Below are positions 35,698 through 44,134 of a DNA stretch of 64,000 bases, in pieces. The stretch comes from DAIOEK01 sp963828285 (GTDB taxonomy: Bacteria > Chloroflexota > Anaerolineae > Anaerolineales > Anaerolineaceae). The stretch is from the NCBI GenBank assembly GCA_963828285.1, contig CAWHEB010000002.1, positions 992,001-1,056,000 on the forward strand, read 5' to 3'. Both the position numbers and the translations under genes were made by a program. The notes below the pieces were generated by a model. It searched no databases. It saw nothing but the letters and a program-made list of their open reading frames with translations, and was not told where the DNA came from. The number at the start of each line of letters is the position of its first letter. Position 1 is the first letter of the stretch.

Positions 35698-35790
35698 GCT
35701 GACATTTCCTTTGTTCCAGAGTATTGGTATCCATTATAGTGGAAACCTGCCTGATGGTATGCCAATCCCCCGATCTGAAAACAATGCGTT

Positions 35791-35799
35791 TGGTATAAT
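35791..35799 (+). promoter_or_regulatory. Extended -10 promoter of glyQ
   Basis: TGG-TATAAT (TATAAT at 35794-35799) lies about 30 bases upstream of the glyQ ATG at 35830. The -35 region is weak, as expected for an extended -10 promoter. Confidence 0.6.
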
Positions 35800-35829
35800 T
35801 TGACCATTCTATTGCATTGGAGCAAAAAA

Positions 35830-36792
35830 ATGGCTCAATCCACGAGTTTTCAATCCATCATCATGAATCTGCAATCCTTCTGGTCTGATATGGGATGCCT
35901 GATCTGGCAGCCATATTATTCCCAGGTTGGTGCGGGTACGATGAATCCGGCTACCTATCTTCGTGTATTGGGTCCCGAACCATGGAATGTTGCTTATGTT
36001 GAGCCTTCTGTCCGCCCGGATGATGGTCGATATGGTGAGAATCCCAATCGGCTGCAGCAGCATTATCAATTTCAGGTCATTCTCAAGCCGGATCCGGGCA
36101 ATCCACAGGAGATCTATCTTAAATCCCTTGAAGCGATTGGTATTGATCCCAAACAGCATGACATACGCTTTGTCGAAGACAACTGGGAATCCCCGGCATT
36201 GGGTGCCTGGGGATTGGGTTGGGAAGTTTGGTTGGATGGTCAGGAGATCACTCAATTCACCTACTTCCAACAGGCTGGAGGGCAAATCCTGGAACCTGTT
36301 TCAGTCGAGATCACCTATGGCCTAGACCGCATTGCAATGGCTCTTCAAAATGTGCGCAACTTCAAGGACATCCACTGGAACGACGATCGTACTGCCGGCG
36401 ATGTGAATTTAATGGCAGAGTACGAACACTCCAAATACTACTTTGAACTGGCAGATGTTGACCGTTTACGCCAGATGTTTTCCCTATTTGAGTCTGAAGC
36501 CAATGCTGCACTCGAAGCTGGACTGGTCTTACCAGCACATGATTATGTATTGAAATGCTCGCACACCTTTAATATCCTCGATACACGCGGTGCGATAGGC
36601 GTTACTGAACGGCAGGCATTTTTTGGACGAATGCGCGACCTCTCCCGACGGACCGCAGACATGTATGCTGCACAACGTCAAAAAATGGAGTACCCATGGT
36701 TGAAAAACTTTCCTGAGAGTCAACCGGAAAAGACAGTGAATGATCCGAAAGCGGTATATAGTTGCCAACACCGCGCAGACCCTGCTCTTTGA
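35830..36792 (+). CDS. glyQ: Glycine-tRNA ligase alpha chain (possibly the N-terminal half of a fused GlyQS)
   Basis: The protein has 320 residues from the ATG at 35830, chosen over an upstream in-frame codon because the family begins near SFQSIIMNLQSFW. It charges tRNA-Gly together with the beta chain. Family motifs include GCLIWQPYYSQVGAGTMNPAT, GPEPWNVAYVEPSVRPDDGRYGENPNR and QLEGYGLDRIAMAL-like sequence ITYGLDRIAMALQ. The body ends near PWLKNFPE, and the last ten residues (CQHRADPAL) look like out-of-frame sequence. The beta frame overlaps this 3' end by 53 bases and continues in the +1 frame, so a single fused gene with one extra base near 36755-36765 is possible. Confidence 0.9.
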   Translation: MAQSTSFQSIIMNLQSFWSDMGCLIWQPYYSQVGAGTMNPATYLRVLGPEPWNVAYVEPSVRPDDGRYGENPNRLQQHYQFQVILKPDPGNPQEIYLKSLEAIGIDPKQHDIRFVEDNWESPALGAWGLGWEVWLDGQEITQFTYFQQAGGQILEPVSVEITYGLDRIAMALQNVRNFKDIHWNDDRTAGDVNLMAEYEHSKYYFELADVDRLRQMFSLFESEANAALEAGLVLPAHDYVLKCSHTFNILDTRGAIGVTERQAFFGRMRDLSRRTADMYAAQRQKMEYPWLKNFPESQPEKTVNDPKAVYSCQHRADPAL

Positions 36793-38824
36793 GATCGGGA
36801 CAGAAGAACTCCCGGTAAACGACCTGGATTCTGCCATTGGTCAGATCAAAGATCTAATGACTTCCCTTATGAAAGATCAAAGATTGGATCACGGTACGAT
36901 CTCTGTTTTTGGTACTCCTCGCCGATTGGTGACCCTGATTGAGTCAGTTCAAGCTTCCCAGGCTGACAGGGAAGTGGTTGTCAAAGGTCCTCCAGCAAAC
37001 CGCGCCTACGATGCATCCGGAAAGCTCAGCCCGGCTGGTGAAGGATTTGCCCGAAGTAAAGGTATTGATCCAGCCGCCATGACGATCAAGGACATAGACG
37101 GTGGGCAGTATGCTGTTGCCATCGTGCAGGAAAAAGGTAAATCTTCGCTGCAGGTTTTTTCAGAAGAACTGCCGAAACTGATCGCAAAGATCAAGTTTGA
37201 CAAGACCATGCGCTGGAATTCCAGCAAGGTCGCCTTCAGCCGTCCCATCCGCTGGCTGCTGGCATTATTCGGTTCCGAAATCATCCCATGTGAATACGCT
37301 GATCTGCAATCTGACAGACTGACCCGAGGCTTGAGATTCCAATCTCCTGAGACAAAGTCTGTCACCGATGCCACTGACTATCTTGGTTATCTCAGCAGTG
37401 AAGGGATCATCCTGGATCAATCAACCCGCAAGGCAGCCATCCGCAAACAAGTGAGCGAAATGATGCTTGCCAATCATGCGGATCAAGTGATTGCCGAAGA
37501 TCTTTTGGATGAAGTGAATAATCTGGTGGAAGCACCGACAGCCATTCTGGGACAATTCGAGGAAGAACATCTGCAACTTCCCAAGGAAGTGCTGGTTTCG
37601 GTTATGAAGAAACATCAACGGTATTTCCCCATGCAAAAGGACGAGAGTTTATTACCCAACTTTATTACCGTCCGAAACGGTAATGCGGAATACGCTGAAA
37701 CAGTCGCTGATGGTAATGCACAGGTAATCCGTGCCAGGTTTAAAGATGCTGCTTTTTTCATTCGTGAAGATCAGGAAAAGAAACTCACCGATCTACTACC
37801 GCGATTGGATACCCTTACATTCCAAATCAAACTTGGATCGATGCTTGATAAAACCCACCGGATCGAGAAAATATCCTCTGATCTTTCCAAGCATCTGCAG
37901 TTTTCTGCACAGGACTCGGCGATCATTCAACGAACTGCTGAGCTATGCAAATCCGACCTGGTAACACACATGGTCATTGAAATGACTTCGCTGCAGGGAT
38001 TGATGGGTCGTTTCTATGCCCTGCGGGATGGAGAAAACAAAGAAGTCGCCGATGGTATTTACGAACATTACCTGCCTCGATTTACCGGGGATTCGGTTCC
38101 TAAGACCAAATCCGGGTTGGTGGTTGGTATGGCGGATCGATTGGATACCCTGGCAGGGTTATTCAACGCAGGTCTTGCCCCCACCGGGACGAAGGATCCC
38201 TTTGCACAACGCAGGGCCGCACTGGGGTTAATCCTGGCTTTGATCGAATGGAATATCGATTTTGACATTACTGAAGGTCTCAACCTTGCCGCAAAATATC
38301 TGCCGATACCGTCACAACCTGCAAACCTGTCAGCCTGTGTGGATTTCGTTGGCGGGAGGCTGAAGAGTTATTTGCTTGATCAAGGTTTCCGTTACGATAT
38401 TGTGGATGCAGTACTGGCAGTCCAGGCGAACAATCCCGCTGGAGCATATCGCGCGGTACAACAACTCACAGAAGAGGTTGCAAAACCCAACTGGACCACT
38501 TTCCTGCAAGCGTACGCGAGATGTGTCCGCATCACTCGTGATCAAAAAGAAGTCTTTACTGTCCAATCGAATACATTGAAAGAAAATGTTGAAAAAGAAT
38601 TACTGGGAGGCATTGAAAAAGCTGAGATGAATGCTCCGTTCATATCGGTGGATCAATTCGTTACAGAATTCGAGCCTGTCATTCCGGTGATCAATAGTTT
38701 CTTTGATTCAGTATTGGTCATGGATGAAGACACGATCATGCGGCAAAACAGATTGGCTATGCTGCAGCGCATATCTCGGTTATCACAAGGTTTGGCTGAT
38801 TTTTCGTATCTCGAAGGTTTTTAA
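36740..38824 (+). CDS. glyS: Glycine-tRNA ligase beta chain
   Basis: The protein has 694 residues if started at the ATG at 36740. The recognised family start, QTLLFEIGTEELPVNDLD, comes only after an odd basic leader (MIRKRYIVANTA) that reads in the alpha-chain 3' end. Other motifs are FGTPRRLV, FSRPIRWLLALFG, KKHQRYFPM and an HD-like C-terminal region with a tRNA-binding tail. No clear ribosome-binding site precedes 36740. Either glyS is translated by coupling from glyQ, or the two are one GlyQS protein of about 997 residues, an arrangement known in some bacteria, split by a single extra base. Confidence 0.9.
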   Translation: MIRKRYIVANTAQTLLFEIGTEELPVNDLDSAIGQIKDLMTSLMKDQRLDHGTISVFGTPRRLVTLIESVQASQADREVVVKGPPANRAYDASGKLSPAGEGFARSKGIDPAAMTIKDIDGGQYAVAIVQEKGKSSLQVFSEELPKLIAKIKFDKTMRWNSSKVAFSRPIRWLLALFGSEIIPCEYADLQSDRLTRGLRFQSPETKSVTDATDYLGYLSSEGIILDQSTRKAAIRKQVSEMMLANHADQVIAEDLLDEVNNLVEAPTAILGQFEEEHLQLPKEVLVSVMKKHQRYFPMQKDESLLPNFITVRNGNAEYAETVADGNAQVIRARFKDAAFFIREDQEKKLTDLLPRLDTLTFQIKLGSMLDKTHRIEKISSDLSKHLQFSAQDSAIIQRTAELCKSDLVTHMVIEMTSLQGLMGRFYALRDGENKEVADGIYEHYLPRFTGDSVPKTKSGLVVGMADRLDTLAGLFNAGLAPTGTKDPFAQRRAALGLILALIEWNIDFDITEGLNLAAKYLPIPSQPANLSACVDFVGGRLKSYLLDQGFRYDIVDAVLAVQANNPAGAYRAVQQLTEEVAKPNWTTFLQAYARCVRITRDQKEVFTVQSNTLKENVEKELLGGIEKAEMNAPFISVDQFVTEFEPVIPVINSFFDSVLVMDEDTIMRQNRLAMLQRISRLSQGLADFSYLEGF

Positions 38825-38841
38825 TCTAAAGTGGATATATA

Positions 38842-38884
38842 AAAAGAAGGAGAGTGAGGGCTGAACCTTACTCTCCTTCTTTTG
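38842..38884. terminator. Bidirectional terminator between glyS and the response regulator
   Basis: A long stem (about 17 bp, AAAAGAAGGAGAGT at 38842-38855 pairing with ACTCTCCTTCTTTT at 38870-38883) ends in a T run on each strand. It includes the last codons and stop of the convergent response-regulator gene. Confidence 0.85.
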
Positions 38885-39956
38885 GGGTTAACCCTAATTG
38901 ACTGGCCTCATCGAATGAGAGTAATCCCGGCTCTCGCGAATCGCTTAATCGCGCTTCAGAGGTGGCGGACTCCCAGAAATTCTCGACCTCTTCGATTTTG
39001 AGATTCTTGGCAGCAGCCTTGGAAAAGATATGTTCAAAATCTCCGCCTTCGACCACAGTAGCAGGTTGTTCTTCTTCGAATTTCACCGGTTCGACAACAT
39101 TTTGAGAAGTGGTGGCGAGGGCTTCTTCCATTTCCTGATGGATTTCTACCGGGTACTCTTCTCGTAGTTCGCCGATCTTCCGATGCAGTTCTGTCATCGA
39201 ACTGATCAGAGCATCAAACGCAACCGCCATCCGCACACCTGATCGGGTATGTTTCAGGAAAACCACCAGCAGATAATCATTGACCGGGGCGACAACCATA
39301 TCGAAAACACTACCACGGATGGAAATCACATTTTCTTCCACTTCAGGCTGAAGGGCTAAATTGATCCGTTTGATCGAATTCGTTGCGGCAATCAAGTAGG
39401 GAAGTACTTTTTCAGACAGGTTCTCTTCTGGGACGTCTCCGGCACTTGCCAAGATCTTTCCATGGTCGTCTATCAGAGTAACAGCAATTGCAGTCAATTC
39501 CTGGCGCAAGCCGATCAGGACATCCACCATCAGATCGGACCGGAGGTCGATAACCTGCCGGGTAGACATGCGGGCTGGTGCTGATAAAAGGCCGAGGTAT
39601 CTTGAAGATGTTTCGAGAAAATCACGCATTTCAACAGGCTTCGGATAAAACGCATCCGCGCCTGCTGCCATTGCTTTTTCTCGTAAATGGGGGTCGTTCA
39701 ATCCGGAAACAAGGATAACTTTGACATCTGTTTTCTGTTTTTTAACGAAAGAACAGAATTCAAGTCCGGACATTCCGGGAAGTTTTACATCGCTAACGAT
39801 CAGGTGAATGGGAGTTTTGGAGAAATCTCTTTTCGCTTCTTCAGCGGTTGGAACAACACTGACTTCAATATGTCCACTCAGAGTTGCAAAAGCAGCCTGG
39901 AGCAGTTGCCCCAGTACCATTTCATCATCAATAATGACGACTCGCTTTGCATCCAT
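38868..39956 (-). CDS. Response regulator with a roadblock/GAF-like second domain
   Basis: The protein has 362 residues. The receiver domain (1-120) has the acidic pair IIDDE, the phospho-acceptor Asp in VSDVKLPG, the Ser in LVSG and the Lys in YPKPV, all intact. A second domain (about 135-265) with alternating beta strands (AVTLIDDHGKILASAGD and FDMVVAPVNDYLLVVFLK) resembles the roadblock/LC7 or GAF-like fold of small regulatory modules. The C-terminal 90 residues are acidic and probably disordered. There is no DNA-binding domain, so it likely acts through protein contacts. No sensor kinase lies next to it. Confidence 0.8.
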   Translation of the reverse strand: MDAKRVVIIDDEMVLGQLLQAAFATLSGHIEVSVVPTAEEAKRDFSKTPIHLIVSDVKLPGMSGLEFCSFVKKQKTDVKVILVSGLNDPHLREKAMAAGADAFYPKPVEMRDFLETSSRYLGLLSAPARMSTRQVIDLRSDLMVDVLIGLRQELTAIAVTLIDDHGKILASAGDVPEENLSEKVLPYLIAATNSIKRINLALQPEVEENVISIRGSVFDMVVAPVNDYLLVVFLKHTRSGVRMAVAFDALISSMTELHRKIGELREEYPVEIHQEMEEALATTSQNVVEPVKFEEEQPATVVEGGDFEHIFSKAAAKNLKIEEVENFWESATSEARLSDSREPGLLSFDEASQLGLTPKEGE

Positions 39957-40078
39957 CCATTTAAATTATATCATGAGGTTAAATGCAAGCAAAAACGGGA
40001 AGAATTCCTTAGGGCAGCTGGTTGGCAAGGATTCATCGCATAATATGGAAAGCTATGTTACAATCCGAACCGAAATAT

Positions 40079-40149
40079 TGGGGCATGGTGCAACGGCAGC
40101 ACACCAGACTTTGAATCTGTGGATCTTGGTTCGAATCCAGGTGCCCCAG
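40079..40149 (+). tRNA. tRNA-Gln (anticodon TTG)
   Basis: The sequence folds as a cloverleaf of 71 bases. The acceptor stem TGGGGCA pairs with TGCCCCA, the T-arm contains GGTTCGAATCC, and the anticodon loop ACTTTGAA carries TTG for glutamine codon CAA. The 3' CCA is not encoded. A TACAAT -10-like box lies at 40059-40064. Confidence 0.93.
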
Positions 40150-40193
40150 CAGATTAAATTTCCGTTGAGCTCACAAACTCTAATTTCATAGAT

Positions 40194-40222
40194 CCGCGGA
40201 GGCAAAATTCCGCGGCTTTTTG
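40194..40222 (+). terminator. Terminator of the tRNA-Gln transcript
   Basis: A perfect 7-bp GC-rich stem (40194-40200 with 40209-40215) is followed by CTTTTTG. Confidence 0.85.
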
Positions 40223-40236
40223 TATGTTAAAATAAA

Positions 40237-40275
40237 GTTGTACAACCATACACTGAAACGGATGTTATAAACATC
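40237..40275 (+). promoter_or_regulatory. Two palindromes in the glmU leader
   Basis: A perfect 10-base palindrome (GTTGTACAAC, 40237-40246) and a 6-bp inverted repeat with a 3-base loop (40261-40275) lie between the tRNA terminator and the glmU ribosome-binding site. They may be an operator or leader hairpin; nothing confirms this. Confidence 0.3.
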
Positions 40276-40291
40276 TGCAAGGAGCCATCCC

Positions 40292-41635
40292 ATGGAAACA
40301 ATCGCGATAATTCTGGCAGCTGGTCAGGGAACCCGGATGAAATCAAAGTATCCAAAGGTGCTCCACCCCATTCTGGGGAAACCCTTAGTGCAGTACAGCG
40401 TGGATGTCGTAAAAGCAATTACTGGTCATCAACCAGCAGTGGTGATAGGACACGGCAGCGATCTGGTGAAGCAATCTCTTGGGAAAACTGTCCATTTTGT
40501 GATCCAGGAGCAACAGTTGGGCACTGGTCACGCGGTTCAACAAGTGGAAGCGATCTTACAGGGGTACAAAGGAATGTTGTTGGTCATTAGCGCTGACATG
40601 CCTTTGTTAAAAAAAGAAACCCTAACTTCTCTTATGCAAATTCAAAGCGGGAATAGCGGTCCGATGTCTTTGTTAACCGTAAAGGGAGAGGATTCTCGCG
40701 GCTTTGGAAGAATTATCCGCGGTTTGGACAGTTCAGTGACCGCGATTGTGGAAGAAGCAGAAGCTTCTCTGGAAGAGCTGTCGATTCAGGAATATAACGT
40801 CGGGGCATATTGCTTCGACGCGGAATGGCTGTTTGATGCTTTGAGGCAGGTAAAGCAATCACCCAAAGGTGAGTACTACCTGACTGATGTTGTTGAAATT
40901 GCTAAGAATCAAGGAAAGATCGTTAGAGCCGTCTCTGTAAGCGACCCGGCGGAAGCATTGGGCATCAATACCCGTGTCCACCTGGCTGAAGCCGAGTTGG
41001 CTATGCAAGAGCGGATCAATCAGTATTGGATGTGTGAAGGAGTGACCATAGTCAACCCCGCACAGGTTTACATCGATTCAACCGTAAAGATTGGTCAGGA
41101 TACTGTCATCTGGCCAGGCACATACTTGCGTGGAAAAACCACTATTGGTGTTGATTGCGAACTCGGACCGAATACCATCATTCAAGATTCCACCATTGCA
41201 GATAAATGTGTCATACTTGAATCAGTTCTTGAGTATGCTACCGTGGATGAGCATGTTGAGATGGGACCTTACTGCCACTTACGAAAAAATGCTCACCTTG
41301 GACCGCATGTCCATATGGGGAATTTCGGTGAAGTCAAAGATTCATATCTCGGCAGCGGAACCAAGATGGGACATTTCTCCTACATAGGTAACGCACAAAT
41401 CGGCACAAACGTAAATATCGGCGCCGGAACGATCACCTGCAATTATGATGGGGTCAACAAGAACCCAACCGAGATCGGGGATGATGTTTTTATCGGCAGT
41501 GATACAATGTTGGTCGCTCCAATAAAAATTGGCGTGGGGGCAAAAACTGGAGCCGGAGCAGTTGTCAATAAAGATGTCCCGGCAGGAGATGTTGTTGTTG
41601 GTGTTCCCGCCAAATCGATCAAGAAAGATAAATGA
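40292..41635 (+). CDS. glmU: Bifunctional N-acetylglucosamine-1-phosphate uridyltransferase/glucosamine-1-phosphate acetyltransferase
   Basis: The protein has 447 residues. The N-terminal pyrophosphorylase domain opens with LAAGQGTRMKSKYPKVLHP and has the QLGTGHA motif. The C-terminal left-handed beta-helix consists of hexapeptide repeats and includes the acetyltransferase signatures NFGEVKDS, GHFSYIGNAQIG and NYDGVNK. Both halves are complete, so it should make UDP-GlcNAc for peptidoglycan. CAAGGAG lies eight bases before the ATG. Its stop overlaps the next start by four bases (ATGA), opening an operon with the CorC-like gene, cdd and recO. Confidence 0.96.
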   Translation: METIAIILAAGQGTRMKSKYPKVLHPILGKPLVQYSVDVVKAITGHQPAVVIGHGSDLVKQSLGKTVHFVIQEQQLGTGHAVQQVEAILQGYKGMLLVISADMPLLKKETLTSLMQIQSGNSGPMSLLTVKGEDSRGFGRIIRGLDSSVTAIVEEAEASLEELSIQEYNVGAYCFDAEWLFDALRQVKQSPKGEYYLTDVVEIAKNQGKIVRAVSVSDPAEALGINTRVHLAEAELAMQERINQYWMCEGVTIVNPAQVYIDSTVKIGQDTVIWPGTYLRGKTTIGVDCELGPNTIIQDSTIADKCVILESVLEYATVDEHVEMGPYCHLRKNAHLGPHVHMGNFGEVKDSYLGSGTKMGHFSYIGNAQIGTNVNIGAGTITCNYDGVNKNPTEIGDDVFIGSDTMLVAPIKIGVGAKTGAGAVVNKDVPAGDVVVGVPAKSIKKDK

Positions 41636-42930
41636 CACCTAATACGTTAATCTATTTAATCCTGCTGTTTTTATTTCTCGATCTGCTGCTGGCGAGTGTC
41701 CGGATCAGTTTAGTTAATGCTCATTTGCCTCGTCTGCTGAATATACGAGAAGAACGGGAAGAAGCCGTTGATTCAACCATTCAACGGATCGAACGTCCTC
41801 GGGTTCGCTACAGCTTACGGTTAGCCCATCTGATCCTCCTCACCCTTCTTATCGGATCAGTTATCTGGTGGGGACTCTTATCAGGATGGATGAATACCCT
41901 GCATGAATGGGGTGTGGCCATGATCGGTCTTGCATGCATCATCAGTGCAATTCTGATTTATATTCTTGAATCCACAATCGAAGGCTGGGTTTTGAAGAAT
42001 CCTGAGGAGTGGGCGATCCGAACCGGATTTATTGGATCGACAACCGATTTCATCCTTGGACCTTTTTCTTCGCTGGCGATCCGTATTATGGGACAATCTG
42101 AAAACAGTCTGCAAAAGATCACCGCCCCAACCGACGATGAATTAAAGACCTGGGTTAAACAAGGTCAAAAAGATGGCGCGCTCGAAAAAGAAGAACGGGA
42201 GATGATCTATTCCATCTTCCAGTATGGGGATACTCTCGCTCGTGAGATCATGGTCCCCCGTATGGATATGCTGGCACTTGATGTGGAAACATCCGTTGAA
42301 AGCGCTCTGGATGCGTTCATAGACTCAGGACACTCCCGTGTACCTGTTTATGAAAGTACCATCGATAACATCATCGGATTGTTATACGCGAAAGACTTAT
42401 TAAAGCATTCCAAAAGCAACCAGGGCAGAGTAACGATCCGTGAGACACTCCGCCCGGCATACTTTGTACCGGAAGCAAAAAAGTTGGATGATCTATTGAC
42501 CGAAATGCAAACCCGCCGAGTCCATATGGCAATCGTTGTAGATGAATATGGCGGTGTTGCCGGTTTGGTAACTTTGGAGAATATTCTCGAAGAGATCATT
42601 GGCGAAATTCAAGATGAATATGACCAAAGCGAAGAATTACCATTCGAAAGAATCAGCGAAACAGAATTTATCTTTCAAGGAAGTATCGACCTGGATGATT
42701 TCAATGAGGTCATGCACACAGATTTCACCAAAGATATTGCCGACACTCTCGGCGGATATGTTTATGGAGCGATCGGTAAAGTTCCAACCGGCGGCGAATC
42801 AGTTCAAGTAAATGACATAGAACTGATCGTCGAGCAAGTCATTGGCCGCCGAATTCATAAAGTCCGCGCCAGGATCCAACCTGATGAAACTCAAGAGGAG
42901 ACCCAGAATGTTGACTCAAACCCAACGTAA
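41632..42930 (+). CDS. CorC/HlyC-type CNNM-CBS membrane protein
   Basis: The protein has 432 residues. Three to four hydrophobic helices in the first 150 residues form a divergent DUF21-like part. A tandem CBS domain follows (about 205-330, starting REIMVPRMDMLALD and ending AIVVDEYGGVAGLVTLENILEEIIGEI). The C-terminal CorC_HlyC domain (about 345-425) is preserved. Such proteins are linked to magnesium or cobalt export and were once called hemolysins. It is coupled to glmU by ATGA and overlaps cdd by 23 bases. Confidence 0.88.
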   Translation: MTPNTLIYLILLFLFLDLLLASVRISLVNAHLPRLLNIREEREEAVDSTIQRIERPRVRYSLRLAHLILLTLLIGSVIWWGLLSGWMNTLHEWGVAMIGLACIISAILIYILESTIEGWVLKNPEEWAIRTGFIGSTTDFILGPFSSLAIRIMGQSENSLQKITAPTDDELKTWVKQGQKDGALEKEEREMIYSIFQYGDTLAREIMVPRMDMLALDVETSVESALDAFIDSGHSRVPVYESTIDNIIGLLYAKDLLKHSKSNQGRVTIRETLRPAYFVPEAKKLDDLLTEMQTRRVHMAIVVDEYGGVAGLVTLENILEEIIGEIQDEYDQSEELPFERISETEFIFQGSIDLDDFNEVMHTDFTKDIADTLGGYVYGAIGKVPTGGESVQVNDIELIVEQVIGRRIHKVRARIQPDETQEETQNVDSNPT

Positions 42931-43312
42931 TTCTCTCGTTTCAACCGCAACAAGTATCCGAAAAAATGCGCATGCACCTTATTCCGGTTACGCAGTAGGC
43001 GCAGCCGTTTTGACTGAAAATGGCAATGTCTATGATGGAGTCAACATCGAGAATGCATCCTATCCTCTGACGAATTGTGCCGAAAGAACTGCCATATTTA
43101 AAGCAGTTACAGCAGGTGAGAAAAAATTTACGGCTGTCGCAGTTGTTACTGATAATGGTGGAACTCCCTGTGGCGCTTGCCGTCAGGTAATGGCCGAATT
43201 TGGTCTGGATACCATCGTGATCATCGCGAAAAGCAGTGGAGAGATCGTTCGCGAGATGACTGTTGATGAATTGCTGCCGGGAGCATTTACTCCAGAAAAC
43301 CTTCCACGGTAG
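42908..43312 (+). CDS. cdd: Cytidine deaminase
   Basis: The protein has 134 residues from the ATG at 42908, which has GAGGAG eight bases upstream inside the preceding gene. The zinc-site motifs are complete: CAERTA with the catalytic Glu, and PCGACRQ with two zinc ligands. The N-terminal substrate segment APYSGYAVGAAVL and the NIENASYP motif are present. It deaminates cytidine and deoxycytidine in pyrimidine salvage. The length matches tetrameric Cdd. Confidence 0.95.
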   Translation: MLTQTQRNSLVSTATSIRKNAHAPYSGYAVGAAVLTENGNVYDGVNIENASYPLTNCAERTAIFKAVTAGEKKFTAVAVVTDNGGTPCGACRQVMAEFGLDTIVIIAKSSGEIVREMTVDELLPGAFTPENLPR

Positions 43313-43326
43313 AAAGATCCTACGAT

Positions 43327-44094
43327 TTGGCAGACCTTCCTCGTTCATTTAGAGTTGATGCGGTGGTTTTGAGGCACAGTAACTATGGGGAAGCAGACCG
43401 TATTCTGACACTCTACACCAGGGATCACGGTAAGCTGAAAGTGATTGCCAAAGGAATACGCAAGATCCAGAGTAGAAAAGCAGGCCATTTGGAACCGTTT
43501 ACCTACTCAACCATCCAACTCTCCCGCAGTCATGACCTCCCAATTGTCACCCAGGCCGAAACCATTACTGGCTTCTCCAATATCCATGCTGATCTGGACC
43601 GTACAGCCCAGGCAGCTTTGGTCATTGAACTCCTTGACCGCTTCACCTTCGAGGCCGAAAATAACACAATTCTTTTTGGGTTGGTGGTCGAAACATTGAA
43701 ACGTCTGGATGAAACGGAAGATGTATTCATCCCGGTGAAATATTACGAGATCCATTTATTGGATCTATTGGGTTATAAACCTGAATTGTTTGTCTGCTCC
43801 ATCTGCAGAAAAGAGATCATCGCCGAAGATCAATACTTCTCAGCGCAGCATGGTGGTGTCGTGTGTCCGTCCTGTGGGCGAACGCATGCGGACTGCAGAC
43901 CTGTGACCGTAGATGCATTAAAATTTCTGCGCCATTTCCAACGAAGCAATTATGTTGAAGCATCTCGGGCAATTCCAAATCCGCTCACCAGGGGAGAGAT
44001 GGACGATTTGCTGCAATATTATTTTGATTATTTACTGGAGCGGGGTTTGAACTCTTCAAAATTTATCCGCGAAATCCATAACCAGATAAACTAA
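43327..44094 (+). CDS. recO: DNA repair protein RecO
   Basis: The protein has 255 residues. The N-terminal OB fold begins FRVDAVVLRHSNYGEADRILTLYTRDHGK, typical of RecO. A helical middle follows, then a four-Cys zinc finger made of CSICRK and CPSCGR. RecO loads RecA onto SSB-coated DNA and mediates strand annealing in the RecFOR pathway. The start is a TTG at 43327, the only codon near the conserved N-terminus. It is the last gene of the glmU operon, before a terminator. Confidence 0.92.
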   Translation: MADLPRSFRVDAVVLRHSNYGEADRILTLYTRDHGKLKVIAKGIRKIQSRKAGHLEPFTYSTIQLSRSHDLPIVTQAETITGFSNIHADLDRTAQAALVIELLDRFTFEAENNTILFGLVVETLKRLDETEDVFIPVKYYEIHLLDLLGYKPELFVCSICRKEIIAEDQYFSAQHGGVVCPSCGRTHADCRPVTVDALKFLRHFQRSNYVEASRAIPNPLTRGEMDDLLQYYFDYLLERGLNSSKFIREIHNQIN

Positions 44095-44127
44095 AAACCC
44101 CTGCACTGATCAAAATCGCAGGGGTTT
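44095..44127. terminator. Bidirectional terminator between recO and the MFS gene
   Basis: A perfect 10-bp stem (44095-44104 with 44118-44127) with A and T runs at its base lies between two convergent genes. Confidence 0.88.
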
Positions 44128-44134
44128 GTTTTAT

